NCBI RefSeq assembly: GCF_001638985.1
Contig: NW_017265136.1
Location: forward strand, 1,384,726-1,448,725
Reading direction: 5' to 3'
DNA: 64,000 bases
From: Phycomyces blakesleeanus NRRL 1555(-)
Taxonomy: Eukaryota; Mucoromycota; Mucoromycetes; Mucorales; Phycomycetaceae
The translations under genes and the position numbers were made by a program. The notes below the pieces were generated by a model, which saw only the letters and a list, made by a program, of their open reading frames with translations, was not told the origin of the DNA and did no database searches. Below, piece by piece: positions 49,774-61,434 of the stretch. The number at the start of each line of letters is the position of its first letter. Position 1 is the first letter of the stretch.

Positions 49774-50227
49774 TATTAATAAAAAGTGGTTCATGCAAGT
49801 CTGTAAATAACAATTAGGATATTTAATTTCATAAACTAACCATTATCGCATAATTTTTTATGAGTTTAGCACTTTAAATATCCAAGTATTTATTGAATCC
49901 CAAAAAGCTTGCCAGCAATCGACCTGAACAGACAAATAGTCATCTTTCTCCTAATTGTCCCTTCTTAGAGTAATTATAGCTGCCTATGTCTACTATCAAT
50001 AATATAAATATTATATATTATATGCAGTAATAGACTCATAGTATATATCTATAAGTAGTTGATTGGCCGTGTTCCAAATACAACAAACTTTCATATTTTT
50101 AACTATTTGTAAAGATGCTAAAGCTTTTATCTTTATTCGTCACATACTATTTTTAAACTCAGAAATAGCCTTTTTTTTCATTCTTGATGATTTTGTGGGT
50201 TGAATGGTTTCTTCTCATTGTTCAACC
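49774..50227. other. Intergenic, no gene seen
   Basis: AT-rich spacer between the oxidase and the next plus-strand gene. It contains a TA-rich stretch near 50005-50020. No features. Confidence 0.5.
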
Positions 50228-50920
50228 ATGACATCTTACCCTTATTTTGAAGACTTTAGACACAAGAGAGTACATACTCCTACTGACTGGGAATCTGCAG
50301 ACCATAAGCAGAAAAGGTGTGTTACTGACAGCGTCATTAACGACATGGCTGCCATGTCACTCGATAGCACTACTGCCGGCAAGTTCAGTCTTTCATACCC
50401 ATCACTTTTTAATACTGGTATTGATGAGGAGACCAAGTCAATAATTGTAAATAGATAGCTACAGACTCTCCCCCATGACATTTGGGTATCAGAGCCAAAT
50501 ATCTATCCAACCTGTTCCTGGTGGAATAGTCCAGCAAGTAAACAATGTTGTTTCCATACCAGACATGGACGAGTACTTGTCACAGCAGGATCTCTCAGAT
50601 GATGAGAACGATATAAACATTGATTTGGATAATAAGGCTCTTGTGGAAGCAAATGTTAACGGATCTTTGCTGCTTATGGAAATGAGACCAGGCGAAAAAA
50701 AATTAAGGATCCCTGAATTTGTTCTTAATCCCCCTACAGAGTATAGTATTATAGCCATATCTTAATTAATGGTGCAATCATTAATGGTACTTTATTTATA
50801 GACTTGGTGAAGGACAGTCTTCATTACCATACAAGTATTATCTAGAAACGCTAGAAAAAGTACGTATCTTTGTGGATGTTCTTTGATTCTTGATCTATTC
50901 TCATCCAGAGCTTATCTTGA
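50228..50920 (+). CDS. Unrecognised acidic protein, gene model uncertain
   Basis: The first segment starts MTSYPYFEDFRHKRVHTP and runs in one frame to a stop at 50458. The second, from about 50455, reads FGYQSQISIQPVPGGIVQQV, then DMDEYLSQQDLSDDENDINI and MRPGEKKLRIPEFVLNPP in another frame. They can be joined by a 37-bp intron (50418-50454, gt...ag), then 50455-50740, 50802-50859 and a 12-nt last exon 50909-50920, giving about 181 aa. A 37-bp intron would be the shortest in the window, so a one-base frameshift or assembly error near 50450 is an alternative. Composition is protein-like throughout. I do not recognise a family. Confidence 0.5.
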
Positions 50921-51297
50921 TTACCTGAATTATATAGCCAGTTTTTCATAGTATTCAGGAGAAACCTTCTTCTGACCAGGAGATCCGTGAAGAGCCAACA
51001 AATAGTTATATGGATATTGACTAGTAATAAAATTTAAGATATGACAATGGATACGTTCATTTGTAATATATAATTTATGATTGATAGACTTTTTAAAGTA
51101 ACTAAATCGCATCTACAAAGTTCATTGTGTATACATGGCATAAAAATAATATATATTTTATGTAAACAATGTATATAGACTACTTGCATGGTTTGCTATG
51201 AGAGAAAATGGACTAAGAAAGAAAGAGAGAGAAAACAAATTAAATGGGACTTGAATACATAGAAACATATTCATCTACTCTTAATTTCTTATATGAG
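50921..51297. other. Convergent intergenic spacer
   Basis: AT-rich sequence between the 3' ends of the unrecognised gene and the Vid27 gene. Nothing coding is seen. Confidence 0.5.
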
Positions 51298-54200
51298 TTA
51301 TACATCATATCCAGGGTTTTTGTAGTGCCGAGCTCGGATACCCTCAGAAGTAAACAAACGGCTGGTAGCAGGTGCCAATTTATGCCGTGGTAGTACTCGG
51401 ACATCATCTTCATACTAGTTAAAGAGGCAATAATAATAACCAACGTTAATCGATACTATACTATAGTGCCTAACAAATTCTTTTCTTACTGCTAAAACAA
51501 TATCTTGACACCTTCCGTGATCAAAACAGGTATCAACAACAGGAGAGTCAAACTTCTGGAGGGTATAGGCATACAATTGCCCGGAACATATTGCCTTGAG
51601 ATTCCACACAACAGAAAATAGACCAGTCGACTAATATATATATATATATATGAAATGTATCCGATTACCATTTTATATTTTAGCTTCCTGGTTTATTTTA
51701 AACCTACTGTCACAATCCATTTTTCGTTACCAGGCCCTGTATCAAACCGTGCGGCTGTAAATTTTATCGACTGCTTCATACGTACTACGTGCTCTGGCTT
51801 GAGTCGCAGTATCCAAGGTATTGGTTTGTCGTCAAGCCCAAAGGAAATCTCGAATCCAAGTCGTTTTCTGGAGTCATTTCTGTGTAATGTATCAACAACT
51901 ATAAGGTATGTACTACAGGTGGCAACGATATAGCGCCCATGTGCAGTTACATCAATATGGTAAATAGGATCTCTCATTGGTGGTAGTATACTTTTGGCAG
52001 TTTGTCCCAGAGCATCAAATAGTCGAATTTCTCCTTTTTTACTTGCTACAGTTACTTTGCCAGTATCTGTGGTGGTTACAGCAGAGAATTCTGTTTGTTT
52101 TAGATGCTTCTTATATTCACTTTCTTTGATTTTGGAGACCCCCTGTTGTCGAGGGTCGATTTTGAAAACTGTTGTAGGCGTAATCCCGACTATCGATTGC
52201 TCTGATGACATTTGAGAATTCTTGAAACTTGGTGCAATACTCATCACTAAAACAAATTACATTAATTATATATATACGTATGGTATAGACTATAGTCACC
52301 TGTATCTTGGGGATCCAACTTCCATGATTCAACTATTTTACCACACTCAAGATCCATTCTAAACACTCGACTGCTGTCATGAGGAGTAAGCATCAAAAGA
52401 GATGTTTCGTTCTTGTGCAGAATTGTATAACTGGGGGTAAACTCGTAACCACTTGATGCTCTTATTGATTTGATATAGGTATTGAACGAAATATTTCCAT
52501 ATTCTGAGGACTGATAGACTCCTATCTTACTTCCACGCACGACATAAGAACGTTTGTGGATCCCACTGACAGTAAGAAGTGTATTTTTTGAAGAACCGTG
52601 GAGAAATTTCTCCAGATCAGGATTTTCACATTCGTCTTCCTCATCGCCTTCTTCGTTGTCTTTTTCATACTCTCTTGCCTCTGGATAATCTATAATGTGT
52701 TCTGCTATAAAATAAGCATATTAGCTTGAAGTTTTCAGCATTGGCTTACCGTCTGATTCATGAAAATCACCTAAAGAATGTACTCCGTTCTCGTACGCAT
52801 TGCTTATATAATCTTGATCTCCTTTCTAAAACTGTTAAATGTATTTCATGAAATAAAAATTACTTACGCATAGTTTAGAGAATAAAACAAGTCTTGAAAC
52901 TTCGTACATAGCCTGTCCAAAAGCTGCACTAAATTCATCGTACTCATCCTCTTCAAAGTTTTTGAGAAGCAAGGAATACACTTTATCACCTTCATAGTAA
53001 TTCCAGTAAAAAGCCTTTTCTTCCTGTATTTATAAAGTATAGCTTATTACACACAAAGTACACAGTTCCAAGCCCATAATGAATTGCTTATATACCTTGT
53101 TAAAATTAGGGTTAATTTTTGCCTCTATAGCCTGTGCTATAGGAAATGTCATCCCAACAATAGAAATCCAGCCTAAAGTAGATATATATATATATATCAA
53201 GATAGTAGGTAGTTTGTTTTATTGGATACAATAATAGTCGCAAATATATAATAAAAGGCTTACATTTGAAAAGCTCTTGACTTTCTAATGAAAGCATTAC
53301 TCCACGCCCAATACAGCTATATCTATCATTGTCTGGTCTAAATATGAAAAGATCAGCCTGAATACTGATAAGTGTTTCATCGCTAGAAAATGGCAAAATG
53401 CTTCCGGTCGGGATAATAAATTTCTCTATTATTGGACGAGAATCTTGGATAGATAGAGATGACATTGGAAGAATTATAGGCTCTGGATCGATCCCATGCT
53501 TGCTATCCTTTACTCGTATATCTTTTGTGAGAGTACGAGAAGTTGTCTGAAGAACGGTTGGGCTAAAATAGATATATACATATATTAAGAATGTTGGAGT
53601 TCTTCAGATCACAAATTGCTGGTAATTGGAACTGATATGTTTACTGAGGAAGAAATTGGAGGATGTCTTGTTCGGTTGCCTCTTCTCGCGAGGTATTGTA
53701 TTTTGCTTCATACATGCATTCGTACGCTATGAGTATAAATATATCGACAGATTCTGTCGGAATGGAGGGATCACATATATACTCAAGCACTTCTCTTGTA
53801 TCCTGATATAAGTTTGCTTGTTAGCTTGTCAAGAATATATAATATATCTAGGTAGTTTATTTACAGGATCAAGCCAGGTAATTGATATCATGCGACCTTG
53901 ATCGATATGCATCATAGTTAAATTTTGCCATTCATTCACAAAAAATGTTTGTTCGTCTTTATCTGTAAATTTCCAGCTGTTAATAAAACAAAACAATAAG
54001 GGTGAAAAAATATCTGGTTTGTTATCCAAAAAAAAAATTCAAACTACAAAAGTTACTCATTTACAGCAATTTGTATTTGAGTCAGAGCGTTTAGTACAAG
54101 TAACGACAAGGAGATATTGGAAAGGGGTCGAGGTGCGTTTTAATTCCAGTCTGGCATCATCAAATCTTGAAAATATTGGCCCGTTTACGATGTGCGTTAG

Positions 54201-54385
54201 ACTAGATATAGTTTACATAATATATCTTTGACTTATTTCTCTTACACGTGTTCATGCACTGTTCGTAGTCCTTGAGAAAAATATACGGAAAAGTTACCAG
54301 AGAGTATACCAAGTATGATAGGCTTGGTAGTATTCTCAAACAAAGCCTTTCCAATATTGCGGTTAGATACTAATGATTTTGTCAT
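51298..54385 (-). CDS. VID27: Vid27 family protein
   Basis: Twelve exons: 54385-54246, 54201-54065, 53962-53865, 53802-53645, 53562-53264, 53172-53096, 53023-52868, 52825-52750, 52704-52300, 52246-51708, 51630-51457 and 51414-51298. All phases agree and give 791 aa, close to yeast Vid27. Landmarks in order: LKRTSTPFQYLLVVT, the acidic linker before FLHGSSKNTLLTVSGIHKRS, RGSKIGVYQS, DPRQQGVSKIKESEYKKHL, FSAVTTTDTGKVTVASKKGE, IRLFDALGQTAKSILPPM, IYHIDVTAHGRYIVATCSTY and IVTSTGLFSVVWNLKAI. The C-terminal part is a WD-like beta-propeller. In yeast the gene was named for vacuolar import and degradation of gluconeogenic enzymes, but its molecular role is poorly defined. The exon 2/3 junction is the weakest; the other junctions are well supported by motifs. 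Confidence 0.93.
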
Positions 54386-55000
54386 TTTGGTGGAAAGGAA
54401 AGAGGGATAAAAGAAAAAAGTCGCATCTTTAGAAATACTCTTTAACGACTTTATAATGTGCCAATTGATTGCAAATACGTCCACACAGCGTAGTGTAACA
54501 TACCTCCCCTTGTTCAGTGAGTATATTAATCCGCATAATTGAGTATAAGCAAAATAAAAATAAAAAATAAAAAATATAGGCAATGCCCTAGTTACCCATC
54601 CTTAAGTCTGTGGGATCTACAAGCCAAAATTGTATTTAATAAAGCCTAATATTTACAAAATAAAAGCATTGGATTTTAATCATAAGAGCCTTTTAAAGAT
54701 ATTTCCGTTGATATCTCTACACACAGCCGCGTGTATTTATGCGTGTATGTGTGTACATAAGTAATCAATATAACAATCCGATGTATTTAAGTCTGAACAT
54801 CTTATCGCTTTAACTAAAGCATATATTCTTTTATGTATTTTGCATGTGCAAGCATTCAATTTAATAGATAAATTTCACTTTGTACATATTGACACTTGGG
54901 CTGTACTGTACTGTACTGTACTGTTCTGTTCTGTTCTGTTCTGTACTGTACTGTTCTGTAATGGAATGAGATTTTATTTTATCTTTTAATTAATTAATTT
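54386..55000. other. Intergenic spacer between Vid27 and the first GT15 gene
   Basis: Promoter side of Vid27 and 3' side of the GT15 gene, both on the minus strand. AT-rich; contains the pentanucleotide array listed separately. No gene. Confidence 0.5.
54901..54960. repeat. Pentanucleotide array CTGTA/CTGTT, 12 units
   Basis: Exactly 60 bp of 5-bp units, ordered as four CTGTA, four CTGTT, two CTGTA, one CTGTT and one CTGTA. The block arrangement of two variants suggests expansion by slippage after a point change. It lies 40 bp downstream of the stop of the first GT15 gene. Confidence 0.95.
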
Positions 55001-56621
55001 TTATAACAAGATCTCATTTACTGTTTTTCTATTTTTTGGAGTTGAGAACCCCTGGGCATCCATGTACGTGTTCAGGCAGCTCATGTTGTCAGTATAGTCT
55101 AGATGGTATAGAAAACCAACGTACTTATCATTAGTCTAAAGTAGTATTATACTGTAGTATATATTTACCCAAGGTTCTTGCTGGATTACAAGTGCATCGT
55201 TTTAGCAAACTCTCTTGTTCTGGACAATGTTCATATATACTGTGTTTATAGCCAATGTCATTGAAGAAATGTATTTCATCTTTCTTGAGAAACAAGCTGG
55301 CAAATATCGAATGAACTGGTGCATCTCCCCATCTAAACGACCATGTTATTATCTAAATTATAATCCATCTACATTTAATTTAACCATACCTTTCGTAGAA
55401 AAATCCGCCCGACTTATCCAAGAAATCAAACATATTTTGATAAGCTTCTGTCTGCCAAAGATCAAGTCTGGCAATCTCAAAGTTTGTCCAGAAATGGCAG
55501 CTATTATAGCTCTCACCATCCTCTTCAGTTACAAACCGATACAAGCTCTCTGTAGCAAGATTTGGAAAATAATTTTTTCCTTTTGCGGTCGAAATTCTTA
55601 CAAACTCTCTGATCGTAGACCACAAAGTTGGGATGGTCCCCGAATGTTCCACAAAGGCAATTGTAAAAGCTTTTATATAATAGTAGAAAAAGACAGCAAC
55701 AGAGGGCTTGGTAAGATATTAAGTACTGGACACATCTATCAAAGACATACCATACTGTTTGTTATTTGTCTTCATGTATAAAAATGGGTCGTAATCAAGA
55801 TCACAATAATAACGAACGTCAGGCTCGATACGCCAATAAAACTCCCAGCCAAGCTGGAGAACAAGAGGGTGTCTCCAGAAAAATCCACTAGACATATATA
55901 CCAGGTTAATCTAGGCACACCTAAATTTGAATTGGTAGTAGAATATTAGTTACCTTTGAAAGCGACACATATGACGGTAGCTTTCGCTTGTTCCATACGG
56001 AATAGACTTCATTGATTCTCTATTTCTTGCTGCTTTCTCCTGGTCAATCCATGAAGGATAAGACCACATTGATTCATCCACTAGGCCATAATGTGTCTTT
56101 CCACTCGTGATTTTGGTTGTCAGTTGTATAAATTCTTCTGTGAAGGGCTCATTGTTCAAAAATATCCAAGGATAACTGAATTTGCTGTTAAATCTAGTTT
56201 CTGTATGGATATCAAGCAATTTGGTGTTATTATTCCAAGTGTTATAACCCTATTAAGATCTAAAAACAATCAGATACTTACCAACATCATACATGGAATC
56301 CAGCATGCCATATAGCTCCTCATTACGCACCAAGACAATAAACCCTGCTTTCACGCGTTGAGTTGTGTTCCCAGGTGTAGGTAACTGAATAGTCATCTGG
56401 TGTGGATTATAACGAGGTCCAAGAGTGTACGATTTTGGCTGAGGGGCAAAATCAACACTGGGGATTTTAGAACTATCTGACAGTTCAATTATGTCTGAAC
56501 GTCTGTCTTCCCAAAAGGTGCCTTGACCAAGGTAGCCACGGAAGTAGTACACAGTTGCGCCTATTACATACAATAGTGCGAGGATCTGCACCAAAAGAGT
56601 TGAATATCGACGAACAGACAT
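55001..56621 (-). CDS. GT15 alpha-1,2-mannosyltransferase (Kre2/Mnt1-like), copy 1
   Basis: Six exons, 56621-56282, 56200-55954, 55887-55751, 55669-55390, 55332-55169 and 55098-55001, 421 aa in phase. A type II membrane protein: a short cytoplasmic tail, then a signal anchor ([19 protein letters not shown]) and a luminal domain. GT15 motifs are [63 protein letters not shown] with the metal-linked EP(D), [10 protein letters not shown] with the conserved catalytic-site Glu, [17 protein letters not shown] and a C-terminal Cys pair. Such Golgi enzymes add alpha-1,2-mannose from GDP-mannose to O- and N-linked glycans. It is divergent from copy 2. Confidence 0.94.
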
Positions 56622-57036
56622 TAAACGCTTTGGGCAAATAAGTATAGAGCAAAGTAGAGTAGTAAAGATATTTGGCTTATAGACTATGGGTATATATGAG
56701 TAAGCCAAAAAAAAAAGAAAAAAAAGAGGGGGTGGGAGGAAGGGATTTCCCTATAAGCACACGATTGCGCCCTTGTTGTTTTACTCTTATATATAGTGCA
56801 AATAACTAAAGTAAGGTTTTCATTTATATGCACAAGTCAATATCCTGCAGGTTGAGAGCTAGACTAGAGGATATGCAATTCTCGTATTAGGCTTCTTTGT
56901 CGTTGAATCCTTGCTATTTTGTATATATATATATATAATTTTGTATATACCTATATATCCATTTTTCTCTTTGCTATTTATTATTGTGCTTCTGAAGGTT
57001 CGGTTACCACAAGCGTATCTGTCTCTCTCTATATAA
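56622..57036. promoter_or_regulatory. Shared promoter region of divergent GT15 copies 1 and 2
   Basis: 415 bp between two divergent paralogue starts. It contains a polypurine stretch near 56706-56745, TA repeats near 56920-56935 and a CT microsatellite just before the copy 2 start. Co-regulation is possible; no specific site is claimed. Confidence 0.4.
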
Positions 57037-58867
57037 ATGACAAGATCTGCCCTCTCTCGAATATTACAAGATAAATTCAGCGCTAGACCATATCGGTACT
57101 CATTGTCGCGCCAAGGCATGCGAGTCGCCATATTGGCTTGTATAACCCTTGTTTTTGGTATCTGGTGCTACAAATCTTGGTGGTCATCGTCTTTAAACCC
57201 ATATTCGCTGGATAACCGGCCCAAAGAATTCGTTGAATCAGCCTGTACTGGCCAAGTAATTACATCAAATAATTCACCACAGCCACATTTACAGCCACAA
57301 TTATCTAATGGTGAATCTATTGGAACCCAAGCACCTACCCCTGACTCACTACCACAGATATTGCTGGAACATGAATACATTAATTTTCTCCTTCCACCCA
57401 TTACACCCGATCAAACCATCCCTCTATCTATTCTGGATAAGCTGCCTGTTCGCGGTGTATTATATATGGTTGTTAGGAATGAACAGCTGCAAGAGATTCG
57501 ATTATCCATGCGTAGTGTTGAAGACAGATTTAACTACAAATTCAATTATCCGTGGGTTATATTGAGTACCCAACATTTTCCTTTGGATGTAAGAGGATAT
57601 ATAACCAAGATCACTAGTGCACCAGTCTATTTTGGAAAAATAGATCTTGAAGCATGGAATTATCCACCCTGGATTAGTATCTATGGGTCCGAATTGGTTA
57701 TGGCAAAGATGGAGAGAGAAAATGTTTATCGTGGAGGAAGCCTATATTATCACCAATATCTAAGGTCAATATAAAACATTTTTTTTTAATTCATGCCTTG
57801 CCGATTTTGACACCAAAAGAACGAGAGGAGGGGTTGGAAGAATTATTGATCCACCTAAAATAATACGAACAATAATATTAATATTGATGTCAATGTTAAT
57901 GTTAATGTCAATGTTAATGTCAATGCCAATGCCAATGTCAATGCCAATAGATATCAGGCTGGTTTGTGGTTTTATCATCCTCTTTTTCGACAAGTCGAAT
58001 ATGGATGGCGCATAGAGCCAGGGTCTGAATACAGTTGCGACATAAATGAAGATCTTTTTCAGACAATGAGGGATAAAAACAAGAAGCTTGGTAATAAGAC
58101 AACGTAACTATGCACATTTTTGCCTTAGGACGGCTTCTAATATGATGTTTATTATTCAGGGTTTACTTTGACAATGAAAGAAGCACCAAATACGATACCA
58201 AACTTATGGAAAGCTATTGGGTACTTTTCTCATTTCTATCAGAACCTTGTTGTGCCGTTCAACCAGTCTATTATGCCCTGGTTAGTTTACCCTACTACAG
58301 GAGAATATAACTTTTGTCACATTTGGAATACATTTGAAATTGTCGACCTTTCTTTTCTTCGATCCAATGAGTACAAAATGTTTTTTGAATATATGGATCG
58401 AACTGGCGGATTTTTTTACGAGAGGTAAAACATTTAGCTGTATATAACATAAAGCGATTGCCAATTTGTTTATTGTTTATACTAAACCAACCATCTATGC
58501 ATGATACTAGATGGGGGGATGCAGCATTCCGTACAATGGCAGCTGCCTTGTTTCTCAAACGCGAGGAGCTTCATTTCTTTAACAAGGTTGGCTACTCAAA
58601 TTTAGTAGCTGAACGGTGTCCATTTAACCAAGATGGACTGACATGTAGTTGCGATGTTGACTCTAATTATGGCATGTATACTTTTCAAACAAAAATAATA
58701 ATAATAATATTATATAGTAATTCTTTTTTTTTTATTATTATTTTCATATAGATTTCAACGAAGATAGCTGTACTGCTGGACTTCTTCACTTGATTGATAA
58801 ACCAGCGATTGGTGAAATGGCTGACTTTGCAAGGGATAGGATGAAAGTTGAAGGATTTATAGGATAA
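57037..58867 (+). CDS. GT15 mannosyltransferase, copy 2 (divergent)
   Basis: Five exons: 57037-57764, 57951-58090, 58160-58424, 58511-58671 and 58752-58867, 469 aa in phase. Signal anchor MRVAILACITLVFGIWCY, a long Pro/Gln/Ser stem, then the GT15 domain: LYMVVRNEQLQEIRLSMRSV, FNYPWVILSTQHFP, GWRIEPGSEYSCDI, FCHIWNTFEIVD, GGFFYERRWGDAAFRTM. It keeps the EP and FE key positions, but the family block [15 protein letters not shown] is replaced by SLYYHQYLRYQAGLWFYHP and YDPF by NEDLF. A changed acceptor preference is possible. Two unusual introns: 57765-57950 has a gtcaat donor and ends in a short-repeat array, and 58672-58751 appears to be GC-AG, since only that donor keeps the frame to DFNEDSCTAG. 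Confidence 0.88.
57881..57950. repeat. Hexanucleotide-type AATGTY array at an intron 3' end
   Basis: About eleven tandem units of the type AATGTT/AATGTC/AATGCC run directly into the acceptor ag at 57949-57950 of GT15 copy 2. The array replaces the usual pyrimidine tract of that splice site. Confidence 0.85.
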
Positions 58868-59359
58868 ATTGAGGCTATAAGTGTCATCGTGCATCCCAGA
58901 AGAAACACAGTGGATGTACCTTACATAACGGAACGTAAATTAATCAATATGTACACATTTGGTAGAAAAATATAAAAGATCTGATCCTTTCTTTGTTTGT
59001 GATTGTCAGTTAAAAGATTCTGTCGTTAATCCAAAAAGAAAGAAGCAATAAGAGGAAATAAATGCATAACTCCTTGATGCATTTATTTTCCTTGAATGGA
59101 ATGGTAGATATAATTCATTTCAGTTCGATTGAATTCAATTCAATTCAATTCAATTCAATTCACTTCAATTGAATTGAATTATAATCAACATAATTGTGAA
59201 AGCAATAAAGTCAAATACATATTCTCTCTCTCTCTCTTTCTAATTTGTTTTTTTTTATATCCTGTTCTTTTGTCTCTTTATCTTTACCTTTCTTCTTCTT
59301 CTTCTTCTTCTTCTTCGTTTTTATTTCACCTTTATACGCTCCTTCCTGCAAGACAGTCT
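58868..59359. other. Intergenic with AATTC array
   Basis: Promoter of GT15 copy 3. It includes a run of AATTC units and their near-mirror at about 59130-59180, a CT microsatellite at 59223-59239 and a CTT repeat at 59291-59316 just before the start. The arrays keep an upstream frame open, so the in-frame ATG at 59129 is not credible as the start. Confidence 0.7.
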
Positions 59360-61178
59360 ATGTCGCGTTGGATCTTTCGTTTTATACTAATAGCCCTTGT
59401 CTTGCTCGGGGCTACCTGGGTGTTTTTGCCACAATCCAGGCAGACAAGTTATTCGCTTGGGTGTACTACTTCAAAGGAATGTTATAATCTCCTTATGTCT
59501 ACTGCACGATACGTAGGAGACAGTAGTCTTGACTACTTACCGGCTCAGCTTCACCAAAAGAACCGAATGGTTGATAATCTGGAACTGGATCCGATTTCCA
59601 AAGAAAAAACAGAGAATAAAGAAGAGCAAGTCGAATTAAATTTACCTGGGCCGACTGAAGAGGAACCCAAAGCACCTGTCTTATTGTCCCAAGAAGAGCA
59701 AGAATATGTTCGTCTAACAAACACAAGTCGGCCACGCGTCAAGGCAGCATATGTAGTCCTGGTGCGTAATTCAGAGCTTCATGCGTTGCGGTCTTCAATG
59801 CGGTATCTGGAAGACAGATTCAATCGCAAGTACAACTACCCGTGGATCTTTCTGAACGAGGAGCCGTTTACAGAGGAGTTTGTGAAATTGACCCAACAGA
59901 TGACCAATTCAGAAACACATTATGGTCTTGTGCCAGAGAAGCACTGGAGCTATCCAGATTGGATCAATCAAACTCTAGCCAGGGAGTGTCGCGAAACAAT
60001 GGCACATAATGGTATTGTATATGGTGGAAGTGAGAGTTATAGACACATGTGTCGGTTCCAGTCTGGATTCTTCTTCCTTCACCCCTTATTAGATGGGTTG
60101 GACTATTACTGGTAAGTGCATGTGGAACTCATTTTTTTTAAAAAAGCATTCTATTTTGTGCGTCTAAATTATGGCTCTAATCATTCTGTCTGTTGGTGAA
60201 ACAAATAGGCGAGTCGAACCAGGTGTTAAGTTCTCTTGTGATATTGATTACGATCCATTCCAATTGATGGTTGAACGTGATCTCAAGTATGGTAAGCTGG
60301 TCAAATACAAACTTTTTTCTGTAAAGCAAAAAAAAAATGTTGACAAAATCTTATATATATCTCCATCTCTTTGTGTATATACATTGTAGGTTTTACTATT
60401 GCACTAGAAGAGTATCGCTCAACAGTACCTACTTTGTGGGAAACTACCCTAGAGTTCATAAAGACCTATCCCCAATACATGTATCCTCGCAACAAGGCCG
60501 ATAGTCTATTTCGCATGGTAACAGATGACAATGGACAATCGTATAATCTTTGCCATTTCTGGAGTAATTTTGAGGTGTGTAGAAATTGCTTCTTCTTTCT
60601 TTTGGAAATTATGTGTACTGATATTTGAAATGATCATTTGTGCATAGATTGCATCGGTCAAGTTTTTGCGATCAGAAGGATATCAAGCTTACTTTAGACA
60701 TCTTGACCGTGCTGGAGGATTCTTTTATGAAAGGTACGAAAAGCTACATGACTTTATATACATATATAATATAATATTAAGTGTCTGTTGTCTTGTTGCT
60801 ATTGTTGGATTATATTATGTTTTTTTTATAGATGGGGTGATGCTCCTGTTCACTCTATTGCTGTTGCTTTGATGCTGAGCCAAAAGGATGTTCATTGGTT
60901 TTATGATATTGGGTACAAACACGATACATTTGAACATTGTCCAACAGAACCAGCTTGGCTGGTGCATGGCAAATGCTACTGCAATCCGCTCACTTCATTT
61001 GGTAATAATTTTTTCTTTCTCTTCATCTGCCGCACTTTACACCGACTTTTGTTAACGCATATATATATTAAAAAAAATAGTGCGTGATTCTGGTAGCTGT
61101 ACACCAAAGTACCTGGAGATCACCAACTCTTCAACCGACCAGTACATTGTTACTCGTCCAGATAAAATTTTAAAGTAG
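59360..61178 (+). CDS. GT15 alpha-1,2-mannosyltransferase (Kre2/Mnt1-like), copy 3
   Basis: Six exons, 59360-60111, 60209-60291, 60390-60574, 60648-60733, 60832-61001 and 61081-61178, 457 aa in phase. Signal anchor FILIALVLLGATWVFL, then an acidic stem, then the catalytic domain: [95 protein letters not shown] and [20 protein letters not shown]. It is closer to copy 1 in motif sequence than copy 2 is. Intron positions after WRVEP-, G|FT- and ER|WGD-encoding codons match the other copies, with one extra intron inside NFE|IA. Golgi protein mannosylation is inferred. Confidence 0.94.
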
Positions 61179-61434
61179 CTTAAATACTGTTCACTAAATA
61201 TATATATATATATATAAATAATAATTATAATAAAAAAATCAAATTCATTTCATAGTAAACCCAAAAAAGTAAATCATTAAAAGCACATTTCACAACTCAT
61301 CTCCAGGAAAAACTTATCTGATTCGGTGATCCAAATACTCCGCATGTAACTCATGTGGCTTGTGGCTCTCTTGTTCGAGACGGAAAAAGCGCTGGACGAA
61401 GCGAGATTAGGAAAAGGTGTCTTGTTTTTGCCCA

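Noticed and set aside
59129..59359. Upstream ATG extending GT15 copy 3 by 77 residues
   Set aside because: The extension is translated from AATTC, CT and CTT repeats; the signal anchor begins at 59360.
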